Position numbers and translations under genes: made by a program. Below, in pieces: positions 24,936 to 34,289 of a stretch of 64,000 nt of DNA (positions are counted from its first letter, which is position 1; the number at the start of each line of letters is the position of its first letter). The stretch comes from Agrobacterium pusense. GTDB lineage: Bacteria; Pseudomonadota; Alphaproteobacteria; Rhizobiales; Rhizobiaceae. Where the stretch lies: assembly GCF_900102105.1 (NCBI RefSeq), contig NZ_FNBB01000006.1, positions 1-64,000 on the forward strand, in the 5' to 3' direction. A model generated the notes under the pieces. The model searched no databases, had not been told where the DNA came from, and saw nothing but the letters and a program-made list of their open reading frames with translations.

Positions 24936-27230
24936 ATGACAGAACAACGCCCGGAAGGTATCGAAAAATATGATCATCCCGCCGGCGGCTGGGATGCGTT
25001 GAAAGCCGTCGCGAAAACCCTCGCCCACCAGCAGATCGTCGCCCAGGGCACCATGACGCTGCTCAAGGCAAATCAACCCGAAGGCTTCGACTGTCCCGGC
25101 TGCGCCTGGCCCGATCCCAAACACACCTCATCGTTCGAATTTTGCGAAAACGGCGCCAAGGCGATCACATGGGAATCGACCGCCAAACGATCCGGACCTG
25201 AATTTTTCGCACAGCACACGGTCTCCGAATTGTGGCAGTGGACCGACCACAAGCTCGAGGATGCCGGAAGGCTGACCCTTCCGCTGCATTACAAAGCCGA
25301 GAGTGATCGCTATGAGCCGATCGCCTGGGACGATGCATTCCGCCTGATCGCGCAGGAGCTCAACAAGCTTGGTGACCCAGACATGGCGGAGTTTTACACG
25401 TCAGGCCGGGCGTCCAACGAGGCTGCTTTTCTCTATCAGCTTTTCGTGCGCGCCTTCGGGACGAATAATTTTCCCGATTGTTCCAACATGTGCCATGAGG
25501 CAACCAGCGTCGGCCTTCCGAAATCCATCGGCGTCGGCAAAGGCACAGTGACGCTGGAGGACTTCGATCATGCGGATGCGATCTTCAGCTTCGGCCATAA
25601 TCCGGGCACCAATCATCCCCGCATGATGACGACGCTGCACAATGCCGCAAAACGCGGTGTGCCGATCGTCGTTTTTAATCCGTTGAAGGAACGGGCTCTG
25701 GAGCGTTTCGCCGCGCCGCAGGACCCGATCGAAATGGCGACGCTCTCTTCCACTCCGATCGCCTCCGCCTATTATCAGCTGCGCACCGGCGGCGATCTCG
25801 CCGCCCTGAAGGGCATCATGAAGGCAGTGTTTCAAATGGATGCGGAAAGCCTCGATGCAGGCGGAGCCGGCGCACTGGACCGGGCCTTCATCGAGCAACA
25901 TACCTCAGGCCTCGACGTGCTGCGCAGCGATATCGACGCCACCTCATGGGATACGATCTGCTCGGTCAGCGGGCTGACGAGGGAGGCGCTAGAGAGCGCT
26001 GCCCGGGTTTACGTGAACGCCTCCAATGTCATTATCTGTTACGGCATGGGTATAACACAGCACGCCAAGGGTACGAGCAATGTCCAGCAGATTGCCAATC
26101 TATTGCTTCTGCGCGGCAATATGGGCCGCCAGGGTGCGGGGATAGCGCCCATTCGCGGTCATTCCAATGTTCAGGGCGATCGCACTGTCGGCATCACCGA
26201 AATCCCGAACAAGGCGCTGCTGGATGGCATGGAACGCGCCTTCGGTTTTCGCCCCTCCGCCGAAAAAGGCCACAATGCCATAGAAGCCGTCGAGGCAATC
26301 ATCGCCGGAAAATCCCGGGCGCTCATCTGCCTTGGCGGAAACCTCGCCGTCGCTATGTCGGATACCGCCGCGACCTTCGAAGGTATGCGCAAACTCGATC
26401 TCGCTGTCCACATTGCAACGAAGCTCAATCGCTCGCATCTTCTGACGGCACGGACATCGCTGATTTTGCCCTGTTTCGGGCGAACCGATCTGGATACACA
26501 AGCCTCCGGCCCGCAGGCGGTGACCGTCGAGGATTCCATGTCGATGGTGCATGCCTCACGCGGTTTCCTCAAACCGCCAGGCGAACTTGTGCGGTCGGAG
26601 CCCGCAATCATCGCCGGCATCGCCAAGGCAACCATCGGAAACCGTCACGGCATTGACTGGGACTGGCTGATTGCCGATTACGATCGCATCCGCGACAAGA
26701 TCGAAGAGGTCTTCCCTGACTTCAGGGATTTCAATAGCCGGGTCCGCGTGAAGGGCGGCTTCCGCCTTGATGTCGCAGCCTCCTTCCGCCGCTGGAACAC
26801 GGAGAGCGGCAAGGCCAATTTCCTTGTCGCCACCGGGATCGAGGAAGATCCGCTGATCTCCAATCCGGACGCCCTCGTGCTGACGACCATCCGCAGCCAC
26901 GACCAGTACAATACAACGATCTACGGCATGGATGACCGTTATCGCGGCGTCTTCGGTCGCAGGGACGTCATCTTCATGAATCGGCAGGACCTCGCCGAAC
27001 GGGGCCTGAAGGATGGCGACCGCATCGATATTCACGGTATCGCCAAAGACAGTGAGGGGCGCCACCTCGTTCAGGGTTTCACGGCTGTTGAGTACGATAT
27101 CCCGAAAGGCTCGGCAGCGGGTTATTATCCCGAGATGAATGCGGTGGTGGCGCTAGACCGTTATGATCGCCTTTCGGGAACGCCCTCCTATAAAGGCGTA
27201 CCGATTACGGTGAGTGCAGCAGCTGTCTGA
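24936..27230 (+). CDS. FdhF/YdeP-family molybdenum oxidoreductase (formate-dehydrogenase-like)
   Basis: The 764-aa cytoplasmic protein belongs to the molybdopterin oxidoreductase family and matches YdeP-like proteins in length and layout. An N-terminal Cys-containing segment (FDCPGCAWPDP) precedes the molybdopterin domain (FYTSGRASNEAAFLYQL, FGHNPGTNHPRM). A C-terminal cofactor-binding domain contains LTTIRSHDQYNTTIYG. YdeP of E. coli is linked to acid resistance. A role in formate oxidation is possible, since an oxalate-decarboxylase-like gene lies 6 kb downstream (inference). The start at 24936 follows AAGGACTTCCTAC. Confidence 0.87.
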   Translation: MTEQRPEGIEKYDHPAGGWDALKAVAKTLAHQQIVAQGTMTLLKANQPEGFDCPGCAWPDPKHTSSFEFCENGAKAITWESTAKRSGPEFFAQHTVSELWQWTDHKLEDAGRLTLPLHYKAESDRYEPIAWDDAFRLIAQELNKLGDPDMAEFYTSGRASNEAAFLYQLFVRAFGTNNFPDCSNMCHEATSVGLPKSIGVGKGTVTLEDFDHADAIFSFGHNPGTNHPRMMTTLHNAAKRGVPIVVFNPLKERALERFAAPQDPIEMATLSSTPIASAYYQLRTGGDLAALKGIMKAVFQMDAESLDAGGAGALDRAFIEQHTSGLDVLRSDIDATSWDTICSVSGLTREALESAARVYVNASNVIICYGMGITQHAKGTSNVQQIANLLLLRGNMGRQGAGIAPIRGHSNVQGDRTVGITEIPNKALLDGMERAFGFRPSAEKGHNAIEAVEAIIAGKSRALICLGGNLAVAMSDTAATFEGMRKLDLAVHIATKLNRSHLLTARTSLILPCFGRTDLDTQASGPQAVTVEDSMSMVHASRGFLKPPGELVRSEPAIIAGIAKATIGNRHGIDWDWLIADYDRIRDKIEEVFPDFRDFNSRVRVKGGFRLDVAASFRRWNTESGKANFLVATGIEEDPLISNPDALVLTTIRSHDQYNTTIYGMDDRYRGVFGRRDVIFMNRQDLAERGLKDGDRIDIHGIAKDSEGRHLVQGFTAVEYDIPKGSAAGYYPEMNAVVALDRYDRLSGTPSYKGVPITVSAAAV

Positions 27231-27361
27231 CGAGCCAAGGGCCGGTGCGCATTGCAGAGGCCATGGGTGCCTGTGGACGACAGGTCCTGGATGCATATTT
27301 TTGCATATGGCCCCGCACCCATTTCCCGCTATCCTGATGTTAAGAGGGCGGTGGCAACCAA

Positions 27362-27377
27362 GACCTATGTATAGGTC
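27362..27377. promoter_or_regulatory. 16-bp near-palindrome before the kinase operon
   Basis: GACCTATGTATAGGTC has 7-bp inverted arms (GACCTAT / ATAGGTC) around GT and lies 51 bases before the kinase start. A near-copy precedes the bicupin operon. It is probably an operator for the LuxR-type regulator of this operon (inference). Confidence 0.6.
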
Positions 27378-27428
27378 AGGTTGTGCTGAAAAAACCGTAT
27401 TGTCGGCAAAAATCGCATCGGGGGAACA

Positions 27429-29009
27429 ATGTCGATTGCGTCAATGATGTTTCGCGCGAGAGAGCCGGAGGATGGAGCCCACCATCTGTTTTTTGGAGTT
27501 GGCGCGCTGGTGCTGGCAGCAGGTGTATTTTACGTCGACACCTATACCGACATAGAAGGCGCGATCGCCGTTCTTTATGTGATCACGGTTCTTCTGGCCG
27601 CGCAGGCCGTGAGCTGGTCAGGACTCATCGCGACCTCCTGCACCTGCGCCATTCTATCGCTGCTGTCCTATGCGGCGACCCATGCGGAGGACGCCGACTT
27701 CCAGTCTGCCCTTCGATTGGTGGTCGCCCTTGCAGCGCTGGCCGTTACCACCATGCTGCTGCTGAAAACCGAAACCGCGCGGCTGGCGATGCTGTCCGTC
27801 AACGCGGCGCTCAAAGAAAGCGAGGAGCGCTATCGCTCCATTTTCGACCGCACGCGCGTAGCGCTCTGGGAGCGGGACTATTCGAAGCTTCACGCCCTGT
27901 TGATGGGCCTCAAGCAACAGGGCGTCACCGATATGCGCGCCCACGCACGCGCCAATCCGGGTTTTACGCAGCAATGCATCGACCTCATCACGGTCGTTGC
28001 GTCGAATGAGGCCGGAAAGGAAATGCTCGGTTACGACTCCTCTCTGCGCGGAACCCTTCAGCGGTCGATCGTTTCGTCTTCCGGAAAATTCGTCGATGTC
28101 CTGCAGGCGATCATCGACAACCGGCGTGTTTTTGAAGACAAGGTGGTGGTGCGCACGGAAAGCGGTGAAGACAAGCTGGTGCTTCTTTCCATCAGCTTTC
28201 CGGCCGAGGCCGCCGCCTTCAATCGCGTGGTGGTGAGCATGGTGGATATCACTCAGCGCGAAATGGCGCTGAAGGCGCTGGCCGAAGCACAGGCGGAGCT
28301 GACGAAGGCTTCAAAGGCCGCGGCGGTGGGCGCCATGTCGGCATCACTCTCCCACGAATTGAACCAGCCGCTTGGGGCCATCATCGTCAATGCACAGACA
28401 TTGCTGCGGTGGCTCGATCGCGATCCGCCGGATCTCGCCGCGGCCCGCCGTTCGGCCGAACGCATGATCCGTGACGGCCAGCGCGCCAGCGACATCATCC
28501 AGAACACACGCAGTCAGCTCGCCCATACCAGCGGCAAGACGGAAACCTTCGATCTTGATGAGTTCATTGACGAAACGCTCAGCCTTCTCGAACACGAGCT
28601 CGAGCGCAGCGGCACCGCCGTCCACGTGGATAAACAGGCCACTCCGCCAATAACGGCCGTCAGGATCGAATTGCAGCAGGTCCTCATCAACCTTCTGACA
28701 AATGCCATTCAGGCGATGGAAGAGGCAGGCAGCACCAATCGCACCATCACGGTGCGGAAAGAACGTGAAGACGGCCACAATATCCATATTACCGTTCACG
28801 ACAACGGACCGGGTTTCCCCGCGCAGATGAAGGAAAAGCTGTTTTCACCATTCTACACGACAAAGGAGACGGGGATGGGCATGGGGCTATCGATCTGCCG
28901 CACCACTCTGGAAGGGCGCGGCGGCAGGCTGACCGGTGACAATCACCCCCTCGGCGGGGCGATCTTTACCATTTCCATGCCGATCAGCCAGGAGGTGGAC
29001 CATGCCTGA
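27429..29009 (+). CDS. Membrane-bound PAS-like sensor histidine kinase
   Basis: The 526-aa kinase has about four transmembrane segments in residues 20-120, a PAS-like sensor region (about 135-280, starting ESEERYRSIFDRTRVALWER), then a kinase core. His309 in ASLSHELNQPLGA is the phosphoacceptor, and the ATP-binding boxes are NLLTNAIQAM, DNGPGFP and GMGMGLSI. It is first in an operon; its last eight bases overlap the start of the FixJ-type regulator. The stimulus is unknown; nearby genes suggest acid or oxalate metabolism. Confidence 0.88.
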   Translation: MSIASMMFRAREPEDGAHHLFFGVGALVLAAGVFYVDTYTDIEGAIAVLYVITVLLAAQAVSWSGLIATSCTCAILSLLSYAATHAEDADFQSALRLVVALAALAVTTMLLLKTETARLAMLSVNAALKESEERYRSIFDRTRVALWERDYSKLHALLMGLKQQGVTDMRAHARANPGFTQQCIDLITVVASNEAGKEMLGYDSSLRGTLQRSIVSSSGKFVDVLQAIIDNRRVFEDKVVVRTESGEDKLVLLSISFPAEAAAFNRVVVSMVDITQREMALKALAEAQAELTKASKAAAVGAMSASLSHELNQPLGAIIVNAQTLLRWLDRDPPDLAAARRSAERMIRDGQRASDIIQNTRSQLAHTSGKTETFDLDEFIDETLSLLEHELERSGTAVHVDKQATPPITAVRIELQQVLINLLTNAIQAMEEAGSTNRTITVRKEREDGHNIHITVHDNGPGFPAQMKEKLFSPFYTTKETGMGMGLSICRTTLEGRGGRLTGDNHPLGGAIFTISMPISQEVDHA

Positions 29010-29658
29010 CCCACGCAAGCAGGCCAAAGAGCCACCCCAACCCGTCGTTTTCATCGTCGACGACGACGTGTCGATGCGCGAGGCGCTGACCGATCTGTTT
29101 CGCTCCATGAAGTTTGATGCCGAAGCTTTCGACAGCGCCACCGCCTTCCTCGAAAAAGCCAATCTGAACCGGCCGGGTTGCCTGCTGCTCGATGTGCGGC
29201 TTCCGGGCATCAGCGGCCTCGACTTCCAGATGCAGCTGGAACGCGTCGGCAACAGGATGCCGATCATCTTCATGACCGGCTTCGGCGATATCCCGATGAG
29301 CGTGCGGGCGATGAAAGCAGGCGCCGTGGATTTCCTGACAAAGCCCTTCAAGGAACAGGACATTCTGGACGCCGTCGCGGCCGCGATGGAACGGGATGCT
29401 TCCCGACGCCGCGAAAGCGCCCAGAACGAGGCCGTCACCTCCCTTGCCGAACAACTAACGCCGAGGGAACGCGAGGTCATGAGCGCTGTCGTCCGCGGTC
29501 TGATGAACAAGCAGATCGCCTATGAGCTAGGCATCAGCGAGGTCACGGTGAAACTGCATCGCGGCAATGTGATGCGCAAGATGGAAGCGAGGTCGGTCGC
29601 CGATCTCGTTCGCAAGGCGGAACTGATCGGCGAGAAGATGCGCCCACCTGTATCTTAG
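29002..29658 (+). CDS. FixJ/LuxR-type response regulator
   Basis: The 218-aa regulator has a receiver domain (FIVDDDVSM, phosphorylation site Asp64 in LLLDVRLPG, and FLTKPF). It also has a C-terminal LuxR-type helix-turn-helix (LTPREREVMSAVVRGLMNKQ, then VKLHRGNVMRKM). It is the likely output of the kinase that it overlaps. AGGAGGTGGACC fixes the start. The palindromes at 27362 and 30264 are its most likely binding sites (inference). Confidence 0.9.
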   Translation: MPDPRKQAKEPPQPVVFIVDDDVSMREALTDLFRSMKFDAEAFDSATAFLEKANLNRPGCLLLDVRLPGISGLDFQMQLERVGNRMPIIFMTGFGDIPMSVRAMKAGAVDFLTKPFKEQDILDAVAAAMERDASRRRESAQNEAVTSLAEQLTPREREVMSAVVRGLMNKQIAYELGISEVTVKLHRGNVMRKMEARSVADLVRKAELIGEKMRPPVS

Positions 29659-29724
29659 TATGGTATCTTTGAGGGCGGCATGGGCGCATAGAGGAAAAAA
29701 GAAAAACAGAAAAGGTCGCTTTCA

Positions 29725-30099
29725 TTGCCCCCCGTTCCCGTCATTGCCGTCGTTGACGACGACCCTGCCATCCGTGAAGCCATGGACGATCTCATCATGT
29801 CCTTCGGTTACCAATGCCGCCTGTTTGCTTCTGCCGAACAGTTTCTGGACGCGCAGCAGCAGGCGGACATTGACTGCATCGTTGTGGATGTGAAGATGCC
29901 CGGCCTCTCAGGCATCGAATTGCAGAGTGAATTGAACCGGCGCGGCGAGCATGCGCCGATGATTTTCGTGACCTCCTACGAGGATGACCGCACCCGCAAC
30001 GCCGCCCTGAGCGGCGGCGCCCTCGCCTTTCTGCGCAAGCCGGTCAATATCGGCAAACTGATGGGATGCCTGGAATCGGTTCTCGGACCGCAGCCCTGA
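29725..30099 (+). CDS. Stand-alone receiver-domain response regulator
   Basis: The 124-aa protein consists only of a receiver domain, with acidic pocket VVDDDPA, phosphorylation site Asp55 in VVDVKMPG and the conserved lysine in FLRKPV. It has no output domain and may act as a phosphate sink or intermediate for the kinase two genes upstream. It appears to start with TTG (29725), with AAAAGG upstream. It follows the LuxR-type regulator after 66 bases. Confidence 0.85.
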   Translation: MPPVPVIAVVDDDPAIREAMDDLIMSFGYQCRLFASAEQFLDAQQQADIDCIVVDVKMPGLSGIELQSELNRRGEHAPMIFVTSYEDDRTRNAALSGGALAFLRKPVNIGKLMGCLESVLGPQP

Positions 30100-30263
30100 C
30101 CTTCGGTTGACGCCTGGCGAAGACAGCCTTTCATCACGCGAGGCCTCTTCCTTCGAACCCTGTTTTTTATGCCCCGGCCCCGTGCCGCCAGGGCACGCAT
30201 TGCCGTTGACGGAATTCCTCCCGGCGTTTGCCATACCGCCACGACCTTCCGCCATACCAACTA

Positions 30264-30279
30264 GACCTCTGTATAGGTG
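30264..30279. promoter_or_regulatory. Copy of the kinase-operon site before the bicupin operon
   Basis: GACCTCTGTATAGGTG matches the 27362-27377 palindrome at 14 of 16 positions and lies 94 bases before the start of the first gene of the bicupin operon. Its position fits an activator site. Confidence 0.55.
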
Positions 30280-30373
30280 CCCGCAGCGCTGACCCGCCGT
30301 AGCCTTGTCCCAGTCAAACGCCTCCCTCCCGGACGGTCCTGACGACACGATCATCCATTTTGAGGAGCAGGGC

Positions 30374-30838
30374 ATGACCTCCATCAGTCAGAAGACAGAC
30401 GAGCGCAAACCTCGACATCTCAAGCTCGCAACGGTGCTGGCATTGGGCGCGACCGCAGTGCTCGCCGGCAACGCTCTCCTGATCAGGAATACCGAGCCGG
30501 CGCTTGCCGCCTCTGAAAACGTTGCATCGGCCAGCGCCTTCCGCATCCTCACGCCGCAGGCGATCGACAGGCTGGCCGGACTTTCGGGTCCTGTTGCTCC
30601 AGGGGAGGATGCGGCAACAGGCGTGTCAGCTCCGGCAGATGACGAAACGTCCTGCATCGCCATCCGCGCCGCCCGAAAAACGGACCGGTACGAGGCGCTC
30701 GAGCCAAAAGCCTTCTGTCAACTGCAGCACCGTCTCTTCAATGCCGAGCTGATTGATCGCATTGCCGCGCTCCAGCTCGCATCACAACCCGACGATACCG
30801 GTACCTCGTCGCAACTCGCCATGAACAAGGAGTTCTGA
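30374..30838 (+). CDS. Hypothetical membrane-anchored/periplasmic protein, 154 aa
   Basis: The protein begins with a basic segment and a hydrophobic stretch (LATVLALGATAVLAGNALLI, residues 17-36), then a soluble domain with two cysteines (SCIAIRAA and AFCQLQHRLF) that could form a disulfide in the periplasm. The start at 30374 follows GAGGAGCAGGGC. The bicupin start codon lies one base after its stop, so the two genes are co-expressed and the products may work together. No family recognised. Confidence 0.72.
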   Translation: MTSISQKTDERKPRHLKLATVLALGATAVLAGNALLIRNTEPALAASENVASASAFRILTPQAIDRLAGLSGPVAPGEDAATGVSAPADDETSCIAIRAARKTDRYEALEPKAFCQLQHRLFNAELIDRIAALQLASQPDDTGTSSQLAMNKEF

Positions 30839-30839
30839 A

Positions 30840-32087
30840 ATGGAAGCTTTGACCAGACGCGCAGTCCTCGCAATCGGCGCCGTCGGCGGCACCGCGCTTG
30901 CCGCCAGCACCGCCGGTGCTGCATCTTTCGGCAATCCCGATCAGCCTGCGGAGGGAGCAATCAACGCCGATGCCGCGGGGCTCAGCGATCCCGGCCCGAA
31001 GAACCCTGTTATCAACGACCAGTTCCCCTCCTTCCAGAGCCCGCCCGCGACGGATGTCGGCGACATGCAGCTCTTCTGGGGTTCGTTCAACAATGCCGCC
31101 AAGCGTATCCAGAACGGAGGCTGGGCACGTCAGGTGACCAAATCCGATTTCGCGATTTCGGATGCCGTGTCCGGGGTCAACATGCGACTGGGACCGGGCG
31201 GCATTCGCGAGATGCACTGGCACCGCGCCGCAGAATGGGCGATCATGACCAATGGACGCTGCCGTATCACCGTACTCGATACCGAAGGCCGTGCTTATGT
31301 CCAGGACGTCGAGGCCGGCGATCTCTGGTATTTTCCGGCCGGTTATCCCCATTCGCTGCAGGGACTTGGTCCCGACGGGTGCGAATTCGTCATTGTGTTC
31401 GACGAAGGCGACCAGTCCGAATACGGCACCCTGCTACTGACGGACTGGCTGGCACATACCTCACCTGAACTGCTGGCGAAGAATTTCGGCGTCGAGCAGG
31501 ATGTGTTCCGCAATATTCCACTGCAGAACCTCTGGATTTTTCAGGGCAAGGAGCCTGGACCTCTCTCCAGGGATCAGGAAGCCGTTGCCGGTGCAGGACT
31601 TCCCCCTCACCCCTTTACTTACAAGCTCACGGCCTCCAAACCGCTGAAGGAAAACGCTGCTGGCGTCATTCGCCTTGCCGACAGCAGCGCCTTTACCGTG
31701 TCCAAAACCATCGCCGCCGCCATCGAAACGATCAAGCCCGGCGGGGTGCGCGAAATGCACTGGCACCCCAACGCGGACGAATGGCAATACTGGATCAAGG
31801 GTGAAGGCCGGATGACCGTGTTCGACGCCGGTCCGCGCAGCCAGACCGCCGATTTCCGCGCCGGCGACATTGGCTACGTGAAACGGAGCCAAGGCCACAT
31901 CATCGAGAATACCGGCAAGACCGACCTGCAGTTCGTCGCGGTCTTCAAGACGGCAGAGTATCAGGAAGTCAGCCTCTCTTCCTGGCTCACGCATACCCCG
32001 CCGGCGCTCGTTGCCCAGCACCTGAATGTCAGCATCGAGGATGTCGCCAGGTTTCCCGCAAACCAGCCGGCAATCATGCCAGGCTGA
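30840..32087 (+). CDS. Bicupin oxalate decarboxylase family protein, exported
   Basis: The 415-aa protein has an export signal with paired arginines (TRRAVLAIGAVGGTALAAS), probably Tat, and two cupin domains. Each has the metal set of oxalate decarboxylase: HWHRAAEW with a later His in GYPHSL in domain 1, and HWHPNADEW with GHIIENTG in domain 2. OxdC converts oxalate to formate and CO2 using Mn and consumes a proton. Formate would be a substrate for an FdhF-like enzyme such as that at 24936. It is in one operon with the preceding small gene. Confidence 0.88.
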   Translation: MEALTRRAVLAIGAVGGTALAASTAGAASFGNPDQPAEGAINADAAGLSDPGPKNPVINDQFPSFQSPPATDVGDMQLFWGSFNNAAKRIQNGGWARQVTKSDFAISDAVSGVNMRLGPGGIREMHWHRAAEWAIMTNGRCRITVLDTEGRAYVQDVEAGDLWYFPAGYPHSLQGLGPDGCEFVIVFDEGDQSEYGTLLLTDWLAHTSPELLAKNFGVEQDVFRNIPLQNLWIFQGKEPGPLSRDQEAVAGAGLPPHPFTYKLTASKPLKENAAGVIRLADSSAFTVSKTIAAAIETIKPGGVREMHWHPNADEWQYWIKGEGRMTVFDAGPRSQTADFRAGDIGYVKRSQGHIIENTGKTDLQFVAVFKTAEYQEVSLSSWLTHTPPALVAQHLNVSIEDVARFPANQPAIMPG

Positions 32088-32106
32088 ACATCCTCTCCTT
32101 CAGTAG

Positions 32107-32133
32107 GGCCGGCGTATCCGATCCGCCGGCCTT
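32107..32133 (+). terminator. Probable terminator of the bicupin operon
   Basis: The 8-bp GC stem GGCCGGCG / CGCCGGCC with a 9-base loop lies 20 bases after the bicupin stop codon. It is followed by a short pyrimidine run (TTCTCCC). The T tract is weak. Confidence 0.5.
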
Positions 32134-32190
32134 CTCCCGTCGAGACAGAACGAACAATTGCCAGGTCGATATCGAAAGGCAGGTACGGCC

Positions 32191-33303
32191 ATGAAACCAC
32201 TGAAAATCCGCATCGCTGGCGGTTCGCTTGCCGGTCTTTTCACCGCGATACTGCTTCAGCAGGACGGACACGATGTAAAGGTCTACGAACGCTCGTCATC
32301 CGGGCTTGCCGGGCGCGGTGCGGGACTGGTGCCTCAACAGGACCTGTTCGACGTTCTGAGGGAAATCGGCTGCGAAGACGTTGCCCAGATCGGTGTGGTT
32401 GCGAAGGAGCGCATCTACCTCGATGCCGGCGGGCACATTGCCCAGCGCCAGCAAACGCCGCAGATGCAGGTCTCATGGGACTACCTCTTTGAGAGAGTAT
32501 CCTCACGCCTCCTCTCCGATACCTATCGTCTCGGCCATCACGTCAACGCTGTTCGCGAAGACCCGCAGGGAGTGACGCTCTCCTTTGCCGATGGCATGGA
32601 GGAACGTGCTGACCTCGTTATCGGCGCGGATGGTGTGGGTTCGGCCATCCGCAGCGCCGTCAACCAGCATTCGGAAAACGCCTATGCGGGCTACGTCGCC
32701 TGGCGCGGGCTGATCCCCGAAACAAGACTGCCTGCCGACGCCGCCCTGCTGCTGGACCGTTTCGCCTTCTACATCACGTCCGGAATTCATGTTCTTGGTT
32801 ATCTCGTGCCGGGATCGCGCGGCGAGACCCGGCAGGGACAGCGTCGCTATAACTGGGTCTGGTATCGTCCAACGCCTGCCGAAGATCTCGCCCGAACCTT
32901 CACGGGCCGGGACGGCAGGCATTTTGAGCATTCCCTCCCCCGCGGCGAGCTCTCCGGCAGCCGGAGGACGCAACTGCGCGAAGAGGCTTTTTCCCTTCTG
33001 CCGCCGCAAATGGCGCTTGCCGTGGACGTAGAGGAGACGCCATCGATCCAGGGGATTTTTGATTACGAGGCGGAACACATGGTCTCCCAGCGTATCGCCC
33101 TGGTCGGAGATGCCGCCTTTGTCGTTCGTCCTCACACGGCAATGGGTGTCTCAAAGGCGGCAGGCGATGCAATGGCGCTACGCGACGCCCTGCGGCAAAC
33201 GGACGACCTTCCTGCCGCCCTTGCGCGGTATCAGAACACCCGCCTGCCAGTGGGCAAGGCAATCGCCGCCTATGGACGCCGACTTGGCGAAACCGCGATT
33301 TGA
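32191..33303 (+). CDS. FAD-dependent monooxygenase (PHBH-like)
   Basis: The 370-aa flavoprotein has the N-terminal dinucleotide motif (IAGGSLAGLFTAILL), the DG motif (LVIGADGVGSAIR), and the GD motif that binds the flavin ribityl chain (ALVGDAAFVVRPHTAMG). These define the group A aromatic hydroxylase / FAD monooxygenase family, which uses NAD(P)H and O2. I place the start at 32191, where the fold begins. The substrate is unknown. It has no signal peptide. Confidence 0.85.
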   Translation: MKPLKIRIAGGSLAGLFTAILLQQDGHDVKVYERSSSGLAGRGAGLVPQQDLFDVLREIGCEDVAQIGVVAKERIYLDAGGHIAQRQQTPQMQVSWDYLFERVSSRLLSDTYRLGHHVNAVREDPQGVTLSFADGMEERADLVIGADGVGSAIRSAVNQHSENAYAGYVAWRGLIPETRLPADAALLLDRFAFYITSGIHVLGYLVPGSRGETRQGQRRYNWVWYRPTPAEDLARTFTGRDGRHFEHSLPRGELSGSRRTQLREEAFSLLPPQMALAVDVEETPSIQGIFDYEAEHMVSQRIALVGDAAFVVRPHTAMGVSKAAGDAMALRDALRQTDDLPAALARYQNTRLPVGKAIAAYGRRLGETAI

Positions 33304-33398
33304 ATACGGGTGAAAAATCGGCCACGCTCCCGCCTTGCGCCCCTGCGTGTTTGCGTTACGCTTGCAACCGGGGAATTTCTCATTGGAGGGAATAAGGC

Positions 33399-34208
33399 AT
33401 GTGCAATAGCTGCGTGATCGAGAACGTCAAACAGAACATGCTGTCACGGCGTCTGCTGTTCAAGGGTGCAGTGGCGGGTGTAACGGCGATGGCGGCGGGA
33501 AGCCTCGCGGCCCCGGTTCTGGCGCAATCGCCCAGACAGGTCGTCGATCTCACCCATACCTACGATTCCACGTTTCCGACGTTCGATGGAAAACCCGGCA
33601 TTGAGATGGAGTGGGCAGCAGATATCGCCAAAAGCGGCTATCAACTCCATAAGCTGACCATCTTCGAACACACCGGAACGCATATCGATGCGCCTTTCCA
33701 CTTTAGCGCAGACGGCGCCAGCGTCGATCAACTCGAGCCGCAAAAGCTCGTCGCCCCTCTGGTCATCATCGACATTACGGATCGCGCGAGGGAGGACGCC
33801 AATTCCACGGTCGAGGCAGGCGACATCGAACGCTGGATATCGGAAAATGGCGACATTCCGGCAGGCGCAATCGTGGCTTTGCGCTCCGGCTGGGCAACGA
33901 AAGTGAAAAGCCCGGCCTTCCGTAATGACGATGCCGGAAAATTTGCCTTCCCCGGCTTCGGCAAGTCGGCCACCGACCTCCTGCTCACGCTGGATACAGT
34001 CGCCATCGGCGTCGACACACTCTCGCTGGATCCGGGCAATTCTGCAGACTTCGCTGTCCATAATTCCTGGCTACCTGCTGGGCGCTACGGGATCGAGGGA
34101 CTGAACAATCTGGAAGCACTGCCGGCCAAGGGGGCGACCATCATCGTCGGCGCGCCTGCCCACCGAGGCGGAACAGGCGGACCAGCCCGTATTTTGGCTC
34201 TGGTCTGA
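33399..34208 (+). CDS. Exported cyclase-family (kynurenine-formamidase-like) metal hydrolase
   Basis: The 269-aa protein has a Tat-like signal (SRRLLFKGAVAGVTAMAAG). It then has the cyclase-family metal site HTGTHIDAPFHF (about residues 91-102) and a later GVDTLSLDPG motif. The family includes kynurenine formamidase and isatin hydrolase, Mn- or Zn-dependent enzymes that open or close amide rings. The substrate is not known. The ribosome-binding site GGAGGGAATAAGGC is strong. It lies 95 bases after the monooxygenase gene and may extend the same degradation pathway (inference). Confidence 0.85.
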   Translation: MCNSCVIENVKQNMLSRRLLFKGAVAGVTAMAAGSLAAPVLAQSPRQVVDLTHTYDSTFPTFDGKPGIEMEWAADIAKSGYQLHKLTIFEHTGTHIDAPFHFSADGASVDQLEPQKLVAPLVIIDITDRAREDANSTVEAGDIERWISENGDIPAGAIVALRSGWATKVKSPAFRNDDAGKFAFPGFGKSATDLLLTLDTVAIGVDTLSLDPGNSADFAVHNSWLPAGRYGIEGLNNLEALPAKGATIIVGAPAHRGGTGGPARILALV

Positions 34209-34289
34209 CGCCGGTAGAGTTTGCCGCAAACCCGAAATCCGAGACGGATACCATCCGCTTGCCATCGCAGGTACAAAAGGGATTCTAAA

